Notes under the pieces: model-generated
Seen by the model: the letters and a program-made list of their open reading frames with translations, nothing else
What the model was told of the DNA's origin: nothing
Databases searched by the model: none
Translations under genes and position numbers: made by a program
Part shown: in pieces, positions 13,239 through 18,009 of the stretch
How the letters are laid out: each line of letters starts with the position of its first letter
How positions within the stretch are numbered: the first letter of the stretch is position 1
Source of the DNA: an uncultured Lachnospiraceae bacterium
GTDB taxonomy: Bacteria > Bacillota > Clostridia > Lachnospirales > Lachnospiraceae
Length of the DNA stretch: 18,009 bases
Direction of reading: 5' to 3'
NCBI GenBank assembly: GCA_900542015.1
Contig: UQLY01000024.1
Span: forward strand, 1-18,009

Positions 13239-14189
13239 TTAGTTTGCTGCAGGCTGAACGGAAATTGCCTCTTCCATCATTTCGTCCATTGCGGCTTTGT
13301 CGTTCCATCCGAGACGGTCCATCGCTTCCTGGATCTTGTCGCGAAGCTCTGTATCGTCTTTTCTCGTTGCAATACATACGTTGATCATGTCGTCGTCGTT
13401 TTCAAAAGCGTCATCTTCGTTCAGATAGATTACTGTCAGATCGCTGTTTGTCATTGCCGCGGATTCCGCCGTAGGCACGTCGATTACCGCTATATCCGCA
13501 ACGCCGTTGGAAATCGCCATAAAGCATTCCGCCGTCGTCTCATAGTTTGCGCCCAGCGTTACGTCCGGGATCTGATCCAAAAGGGGTACCCAGCCCGTTC
13601 CAAGCTGTGTGGTAACCGTTACGTTTTTGCCTGCAAGATCGGATAAGCCCGTTACGCTTTCCAGTTCGCTGCCTTTTTTGACCGTAATGCAGTTATCCCT
13701 GTAATAATAAGGTTCGGTAAAGGAATAGGACTGTTCTCTTTCTGCGGTTCTGCCCATGCCGGCAATAATACAGTCATACTGTCCGGAATCCATTGCCAGT
13801 CCGATCGAATCCCATTCCACTTTATGGATCTCCAGATCCCATCCCAGTTCGTCTGCGATTTTTTTCGCCATCATAACGTCATAGCCATACGCATAATAGT
13901 CGGTTCCATAGATCGGCACCGCCGTATCTCCGTTTGCCACTTCTTCCGTTTCCTGCGTCCAGTTAAAAGGCGCATAGGCGCATTCCATACCCACGCGGAG
14001 TACGCCTTTTTCCTCTCCGGCGGTTTCTTCCGTACCGGCGGTTTCCTCCGTCTGTGCAGCTTCTTCCGCCGCATCCGTATCCGCCGCCGCACCCGTATCT
14101 GCCGCCGCGCCGTCACCTGACCCGCAGCCTGCTAACAGACTCACTGCCATCACTGTTGCCAACATCAGACTTACGATTTTCTTTTTCAT
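13239..14189 (-). CDS. Amino-acid ABC transporter substrate-binding lipoprotein
   Basis: A 316-residue solute-binding protein of family 3. The signal peptide ends in LLAGC with the lipidated cysteine at position 22. Next comes a linker of about 40 residues rich in Ala, Thr and Glu that spaces the domain from the membrane. The binding domain begins LRVGMECAYAPFNWTQ, has YDVMMAKKIADELGW and the hinge region DCIIAGMGRTAEREQSYSFT, and continues to the conserved IAVIDVPTAESA. It captures a polar amino acid for the permease and ATPase downstream. It is the first gene of the operon, behind a strong promoter and a long structured leader. The ligand is not determinable by eye. Confidence 0.95.
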   Translation of the reverse strand: MKKKIVSLMLATVMAVSLLAGCGSGDGAAADTGAAADTDAAEEAAQTEETAGTEETAGEEKGVLRVGMECAYAPFNWTQETEEVANGDTAVPIYGTDYYAYGYDVMMAKKIADELGWDLEIHKVEWDSIGLAMDSGQYDCIIAGMGRTAEREQSYSFTEPYYYRDNCITVKKGSELESVTGLSDLAGKNVTVTTQLGTGWVPLLDQIPDVTLGANYETTAECFMAISNGVADIAVIDVPTAESAAMTNSDLTVIYLNEDDAFENDDDMINVCIATRKDDTELRDKIQEAMDRLGWNDKAAMDEMMEEAISVQPAAN

Positions 14190-14238
14190 AATCCTCTACC
14201 TCTCTTTCTGCTGAAACCAAGTTCGGTTCTGCCTCCCT

Positions 14239-14302
14239 CCGGTTTATAATACAAGAAAGGCGCTCACTTCCTGCGAAGTAAACGCCTTTGTTTATAACCC
14301 GG
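14239..14302 (-). promoter_or_regulatory. Long stem-loop in the leader of the amino-acid transporter operon
   Basis: The inner stem is 15 bp with a GCAG loop (14289-14275 with 14270-14256). Two of its positions pair only as G-U in the minus-strand RNA, while the plus strand would have C-A mismatches, so the structure belongs to the leader RNA of this operon. An outer stem (14302-14293 with 14248-14239) adds nine more pairs and one mismatch. The sequence after the inner stem, CTTGTATT, is only weakly U-rich. It may be an attenuator, RNA stability element or unknown riboswitch. Confidence 0.55.
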
Positions 14303-14339
14303 ATAACTCTCCAAGTCTCGTATTCAACTTGATGGGTTG

Positions 14340-14369
14340 AGTATACCCCGATGTGCATTATATTGTCAA
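14340..14369 (-). promoter_or_regulatory. Strong promoter of the amino-acid transporter operon
   Basis: On the minus strand a perfect TTGACA (14369-14364) and TATACT (14345-14340) are separated by 18 bases. Transcription would start near 14333, leaving a leader of about 145 bases before the binding-protein ATG. Confidence 0.8.
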
Positions 14370-14379
14370 CGATTTTCAT

Positions 14380-14536
14380 GAAAAATATTTTATTTTATGC
14401 AATTTGACCTGTTTTAAAGGATTTTTCAAAATTTTTTTGTATTTCTTTTTAATTGTTGTCCACTATATTGCACGCCAATGCAAGGTTTTCGCTTTGCTCT
14501 GATGGATTATTTCCTATTGCAATCCCATATTAAGTG
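14380..14536. other. Intergenic stretch without a recognised feature
   Basis: An AT-rich stretch between the amino-acid transporter promoter and the VWA gene stop. It contains a weak 5-bp inverted repeat (TTGCA/TGCAA near 14473-14488) but no convincing terminator or small ORF, although the VWA transcript must end here or read on. Confidence 0.5.
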
Positions 14537-16294
14537 TTACTGTCTCTTCGCCATCAGCCTGACCAGATAGTAAAACTCTTCTTTATACTCATCGTCAAGC
14601 TCCAGCGCAGCGCAAGTCTTCATAATCCCTTCCAGGGTCGCGCTGCCTTTGTTGGGACTGTCGGATAAGATCATGGCAAATTCCGCCGCCAGAGACGCGA
14701 AGACAAAATCATCGCTGGGATTTTTAGTAAAATCTCCCCTGTCAACAATATAGGAGTTTAATTTGGATTCCTGCTCTCCCGGCTCTTTATAACGGATTTT
14801 GACCGTTGCAAATTCATCGCCGTATCTTAATACGTCCTTTTGCCCGCTGTTTTCCTTTCCCTGGTACTTCAACGGGATTTCATCCCGGCTGCCCGTGGGA
14901 ATGATCTCGTAAAGAGCCACTACCGTATGTCCCGCGCCGATTTCTCCGGCGTCCCTGGTATCGTCGTTAAAATCCGCATTTTCCAGCATTCTGTTTTCAT
15001 AACCTATCAGGCGGTAGGCATTGACATTCTGCGGGTTAAATTCCACCTGCAGTTTCACGTCCCCGGCAACGGTCACAAGGGTCGCTCCCATTTCCTCCAC
15101 CAGTACTTTCTTTGCCTCAAACAGGGAGTCGATATAGGCGTAATTGCCGTTACCGCAGTCCGCAAGCCGTTCCATATTGTTATCCTTGATATTGCCCGTG
15201 CCAAATCCCAGCACCGAAAGACAGACGCCGCCGTCCCGCTTCTTTTCCACCAGCTTTTCCAACTCGTCCGGCTCCGATACGCCGATATTCAGGTCCCCGT
15301 CCGTAGCGAGAATGATCCGGTTGTTTCCTCCCTCGATAAAATTAGCCTCCGCTAACTGATATGCCCTTTGGATACCGTCCTCCCCGTTGGTGCCGCCCTC
15401 GGCATACAGTTCGTCAATCGCCTGACAGATTTTATCCTTTTCGCTCCCCCGGGCGCCCTTTAACACGACTTCCACGCCGCTTGCATATGTCACGATGGAT
15501 ACCTTATCGTTTTCATCCAGCCCGTTTACCAGTTCCTTGAAGGATTCCTGCAAAAGCGGCAGTTTGTTGTCATCGGACATGGAACCGGATACATCCAGCA
15601 GAAAAACCAGATTGTTGTCCGGCGCTTCGCTCATATCAATTTCTTCGGTTTTCATCCCGATCATCATCAGCATGTGTGCTTCATTCCACGGACAGGCGCT
15701 GATTTCCGTCGTCACACCGAATTTTTCTCCCCGCCCCGGCAGCTTTAAATCATAAGAAAAATAATTGATAAATTCCTCCGCGCGGACCGCGTCGGGATTG
15801 ATATCGCCAAGGCTGTAGCCGTTCTCGATCATTCTGCGGACATTGGCGTAAGACGCGGTGTCCACGTCCGCCGAAAAAGTGGACAGGGGCTGTACCGCCG
15901 TCAGAAAAAAGCCGTTTTCTTCAGCCTTTTCGTATTCTTCGCCGTTATATCCGGCATAATATTCCGGTTCCCACGAATATCCGCCGTTCGCAGGAGCGCA
16001 ATCCTGCATGATCTCCTCTGCCGCCGCAGACTCTTCCCGGGCGTTGCCTTCCACAACCGCCCCGGCAGGCGCTTCCTCCGTTTCCGCATTTTCTTTTGCA
16101 GGCGCTTCCTCTGCGGTTTCATATTCCGGCTCTCCGCTTGCGGCTTCTTCTTTGTTTCCGTATGAGTTTTCCGTCCCAACGCTTTCTTCCGGCTTATGAG
16201 CCCCGCATCCTGCAAGCGTTCCGGCAAGCAGCGCCGCCGCCACAAAAAGCGCAATCCCTCGTTTTTTTACCTTTTTTTGAATTACCTTCCTCAT
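14537..16294 (-). CDS. VWA-domain lipoprotein (YfbK-like)
   Basis: A 585-residue lipoprotein. LLAGTLAGC gives the lipidated cysteine at position 30. Residues 33-100 are a low-complexity Glu/Ala-rich linker. Residues about 138-225 (FSADVDTASYANVRRMIENG, then AEEFINYFSYDL) form the von Willebrand-associated N-terminal domain. The VWA domain follows with an intact metal site: DVSGS at 234-238, Thr302 and Asp332. The C-terminal part (to 585) fits the DUF3520-type domain of Escherichia coli YfbK and relatives. It should act on the outer face of the membrane through metal-dependent protein binding; the partner is unknown. The start has GGGAGGAG seven bases upstream. It follows the sigma/anti-sigma genes in one unit, suggesting it is an output or sensor of that system. 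Confidence 0.93.
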   Translation of the reverse strand: MRKVIQKKVKKRGIALFVAAALLAGTLAGCGAHKPEESVGTENSYGNKEEAASGEPEYETAEEAPAKENAETEEAPAGAVVEGNAREESAAAEEIMQDCAPANGGYSWEPEYYAGYNGEEYEKAEENGFFLTAVQPLSTFSADVDTASYANVRRMIENGYSLGDINPDAVRAEEFINYFSYDLKLPGRGEKFGVTTEISACPWNEAHMLMMIGMKTEEIDMSEAPDNNLVFLLDVSGSMSDDNKLPLLQESFKELVNGLDENDKVSIVTYASGVEVVLKGARGSEKDKICQAIDELYAEGGTNGEDGIQRAYQLAEANFIEGGNNRIILATDGDLNIGVSEPDELEKLVEKKRDGGVCLSVLGFGTGNIKDNNMERLADCGNGNYAYIDSLFEAKKVLVEEMGATLVTVAGDVKLQVEFNPQNVNAYRLIGYENRMLENADFNDDTRDAGEIGAGHTVVALYEIIPTGSRDEIPLKYQGKENSGQKDVLRYGDEFATVKIRYKEPGEQESKLNSYIVDRGDFTKNPSDDFVFASLAAEFAMILSDSPNKGSATLEGIMKTCAALELDDEYKEEFYYLVRLMAKRQ

Positions 16295-16297
16295 AAA

Positions 16298-16376
16298 AAA
16301 CTCCTCCCTGTCTGTTTCTCAATCCCTTTGCAGATCATAACGATCTGCCGTTGATATTATAGATACGGAGGAGTTT
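16298..16376 (-). promoter_or_regulatory. Inverted repeat that can mask the VWA gene ribosome site
   Basis: In the mRNA, AAACUCCUCC (16376-16367) starts nine bases after the anti-sigma stop codon and is perfectly complementary to GGAGGAGUUU (16307-16298), which contains the VWA gene's Shine-Dalgarno. Between them a second 7-bp hairpin (GCAGATC/GATCTGC, 16348-16330) brings the arms together. A ribosome terminating on the anti-sigma gene would cover the 5' arm and free the site. Confidence 0.6.
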
Positions 16377-16384
16377 CATCCGAT

Positions 16385-17170
16385 TTATGGTAATTTTTCA
16401 ATTTTTTGTAATATATATTCTTCTTCCGCCAAATCTGACATTTCGCTTTCCGGGTCATGGAACCGGGAAAGACTTAACGCATACGCCGACTGCCTCTCTA
16501 TCACAACCCCCTGTTCCTCCAATTCATCGCACAGAACCTCAGTCAGATATGCCAAAATCCTGCTGCCGTCGTTTAGCTCGAAAGTATAGACGTAAGCATA
16601 TCCTTTCTCCTGCATCGGCACGGAAGCAACCGCGATTTTGGTCAGAACGGCTTTTTCTATATCGACTGCCTCACCGTTTCCGCCGTTTGCCGCAGGCGCG
16701 TTTATCATATCGCTGTCCTGCGCCGCCTCTGCCGCAGGCTCTTCTGTTTTTACTGTCGCCGTTTCCTCCCGTGCCGCTTCTGCCATACTTTCATTCGCGG
16801 CAAATTCTTCCTCTGCCGTCTCCTTCGCAATCTCTTCCGCCGCATCCCCGTCTTCCGCTTCCTCGTTTGCCGCCTCCATGGGCGTTTCCATAGGCGCTTC
16901 GGATGTTTCCGCAATGCCGTCAGCCGCTCCTGCGTCATATGCCGCCCCGTCTTTCGCTCCCCGGTTAAGGCTCAAAGCGCCAATCCCGACCATTAAAAGG
17001 CAAAGGCACGCCGCCGCGGGTATCAGCATCTTCATGAGATAAATGTTGCTTCTTTTCCTCCCGGTATCCGCCGGTGCTTTTTCTTTGAGGTTCGGCTCGA
17101 TCCGGGACCACAGATCAGGCATGTCGGACTCTATATATTCCTGATATTCATCTTTAAAATCACGCTTCAT
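16385..17170 (-). CDS. Single-span anti-sigma-like membrane protein
   Basis: A 261-residue protein. Residues 1-40 are cytoplasmic and charged (YIESDMPDLWSRIEPNLKEK), in place for contact with the sigma factor. Residues 43-68 are one membrane span (MLIPAAACLCLLMVGIGALSL). Residues 72-165 are a low-complexity Ala/Glu/Met-rich stretch, and residues 175-261 form an outside domain (VLTKIAVASVPMQEKGYAYV and following). No HxxxCxxC zinc anti-sigma motif is present, so it is not a classical ZAS protein. Its role as anti-sigma is inferred from topology and position. The ATG overlaps the sigma gene by 11 bases and has AAGGAGGTG five bases upstream, inside sigma codons. Confidence 0.8.
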   Translation of the reverse strand: MKRDFKDEYQEYIESDMPDLWSRIEPNLKEKAPADTGRKRSNIYLMKMLIPAAACLCLLMVGIGALSLNRGAKDGAAYDAGAADGIAETSEAPMETPMEAANEEAEDGDAAEEIAKETAEEEFAANESMAEAAREETATVKTEEPAAEAAQDSDMINAPAANGGNGEAVDIEKAVLTKIAVASVPMQEKGYAYVYTFELNDGSRILAYLTEVLCDELEEQGVVIERQSAYALSLSRFHDPESEMSDLAEEEYILQKIEKLP

Positions 17171-17759
17171 AGCCGCACCTCCTTAATTTTTTAATTGCCT
17201 CCCGGTATCTCCAGGTAACCGTACCCATGGGCACTTCCAGCATTTTAGAAATCTCTTCAAAGGTCAGATCTCCTATCAGCTTCAGATGGACGACTTCCCT
17301 TTCCGCAGGCTTCAGTTTCTCCAAAGCCTCCTGCACGCTGATGTTCGCCACCGCTTCCTGCGCCGTGTCATCCTGCCAGGCGCTTTCCGCTTTTCGCCCC
17401 GGCGAGCCGCCGCTTTCTCCTTCTTTTGCATGTTCCCCAAAGGAAACCGTTTCAAACTCTCTTTCTCCGGCATCATAGGGGATTTCCCTCTTGTGCGCGC
17501 GCAGATAATCGATCGCCATATTGCGGGCGATTCTGGTAAGCCATGCACGGTGCCCCGTTCCCGGCACATACCGATCCGCAATTTCCCACAGCCTGATAAA
17601 AAATTCGCTGGTCACATCCTCCGCGTTTTCCCGATTTTTCAGGATACCCAGTATCATATGAAACAAGAATCCTGCATACGCCGTATAAATTTCTTTCAAA
17701 GCGTCCCGATCGCCCTGCCGGATTCGTTCCATGCACCGGTCAAAAACCCGATCCTCCAT
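17160..17759 (-). CDS. RNA polymerase sigma factor, sigma-70 family (ECF type)
   Basis: A 199-residue ECF sigma factor. Region 2 spans about residues 20-92 (IYTAYAGFLFHMILGIL, NRENAEDVTSEFFIRLWEIA, ARNMAIDYLRAHKRE) and would melt and recognise the -10. Region 4 spans about 142-195, with the helix-turn-helix GDLTFEEISKMLEVPMGTV and WRYREAIKKLRR binding the -35. The linker of about 45 residues (YDAGEREFETVSFGEHAKEG and on) is longer than usual. The ATG at 17759 has AAGGGG six bases upstream. It heads the operon with the anti-sigma-like protein and the VWA lipoprotein and would redirect transcription when the membrane protein releases it. Confidence 0.95.
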   Translation of the reverse strand: MEDRVFDRCMERIRQGDRDALKEIYTAYAGFLFHMILGILKNRENAEDVTSEFFIRLWEIADRYVPGTGHRAWLTRIARNMAIDYLRAHKREIPYDAGEREFETVSFGEHAKEGESGGSPGRKAESAWQDDTAQEAVANISVQEALEKLKPAEREVVHLKLIGDLTFEEISKMLEVPMGTVTWRYREAIKKLRRCGYEA

Positions 17760-17857
17760 CCTGTACCCCTTTCCTCTTCACAGTAGATACGTTTCTTGTC
17801 ATTCTTATTTATGGCGGCAATTTATTGCTCCCCAAAATTGCTTTACCGCTTTTATCA

Positions 17858-17886
17858 TAAATAACACAATCCCCCTCCCGCGTCAA
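17858..17886 (-). promoter_or_regulatory. Probable promoter of the sigma/anti-sigma/VWA operon
   Basis: On the minus strand TTGACG (17886-17881) and TATTTA (17863-17858) are 17 bases apart. A separate CGTATC at about 17794-17789, 30 bases before the ATG, resembles an ECF -10 element, but no matching -35 was found. Confidence 0.45.
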
Positions 17887-17935
17887 TGAAATTACCGCCA
17901 GTTATGGATACATCAAAAAATAAGAAATGGAAACG

Positions 17936-18009
17936 GGGCTGTCGCATTTATAAATTTTTATATTGATCAAAGGAAACCTTTATAAAAACGCCGGTATTTA
18001 ATCCGCGTA
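17936..18009. mobile_element. Possible insertion-sequence end at the window edge
   Basis: GGGGCTGTCGCA at 17936-17947 resembles the terminal inverted repeats of some clostridial insertion sequences (IS1182-like GGGGCTGT-type ends). The following 60 bases are AT-rich and hold no gene. Only one end would be visible. This is a memory-based resemblance, not a match I could test. Confidence 0.25.

Noticed and set aside
14113..14379. 88-codon minus-strand frame over the binding-protein leader
   Set aside because: It contains the promoter and the leader stem-loop and runs out of frame into the binding-protein gene; no ribosome site.
16387..17042. Long plus-strand frames opposite the anti-sigma gene
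   Set aside because: They mirror the Ala/Glu repeats of the anti-sigma linker and give Ser/Pro/Ala-rich strings without any start signal.

Overview
The window looks like chromosome of a Gram-positive anaerobe of the Lachnospiraceae/Clostridia type. Supporting signs are strong AGGAGG-type ribosome sites, consensus TTGACA/TATAAT promoters, a gatC-gatA-gatB operon, lipoproteins with LAGC lipoboxes, a cytidylate kinase-like gene and an ECF sigma/anti-sigma pair. No tRNA, rRNA, CRISPR array or complete insertion sequence was seen. Family assignments come from reading the proteins by eye; no database search was run.

Left part (1-6000) is visibly AT-rich and reads as accessory DNA. It holds a broken AlbA_2-type gene, a LysR regulator divergent from a three-gene ABC-2 exporter (ATPase plus two permeases), a DinB-superfamily protein, a SAM-dependent methyltransferase on the other strand, and a 546-base stretch (5496-6041) without a conventional gene. 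That stretch contains the most interesting object in the window: two consensus promoters facing each other, a 25-codon ORF whose ribosome site is buried in a hairpin, a 13-bp stem shared at the meeting point, and matching 5' sequences in both predicted transcripts. This layout resembles a type I toxin-antitoxin or small peptide/antisense RNA locus.

Middle part (6000-14400) is more GC-rich and is all on the minus strand. It holds gatC-gatA-gatB (tRNA-dependent amidotransferase) with a leader that looks like a transcription attenuator; a pair of genes for a secreted protein and a lipoprotein behind a promoter carrying two perfect 18-bp direct repeats; and a polar amino-acid ABC transporter operon (binding protein, permease, ATPase) ending in a cytidylate kinase-like gene, with a strongly structured leader.

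Right part (14500-17900), also minus strand, is a three-gene unit: ECF-type sigma factor, single-span anti-sigma-like membrane protein, and a large VWA-domain lipoprotein. The sigma and membrane-protein genes overlap by 11 bases. The VWA gene's ribosome site lies in one arm of a 10-bp inverted repeat whose other arm begins just after the anti-sigma stop codon. The last 74 bases may be the edge of an insertion sequence.
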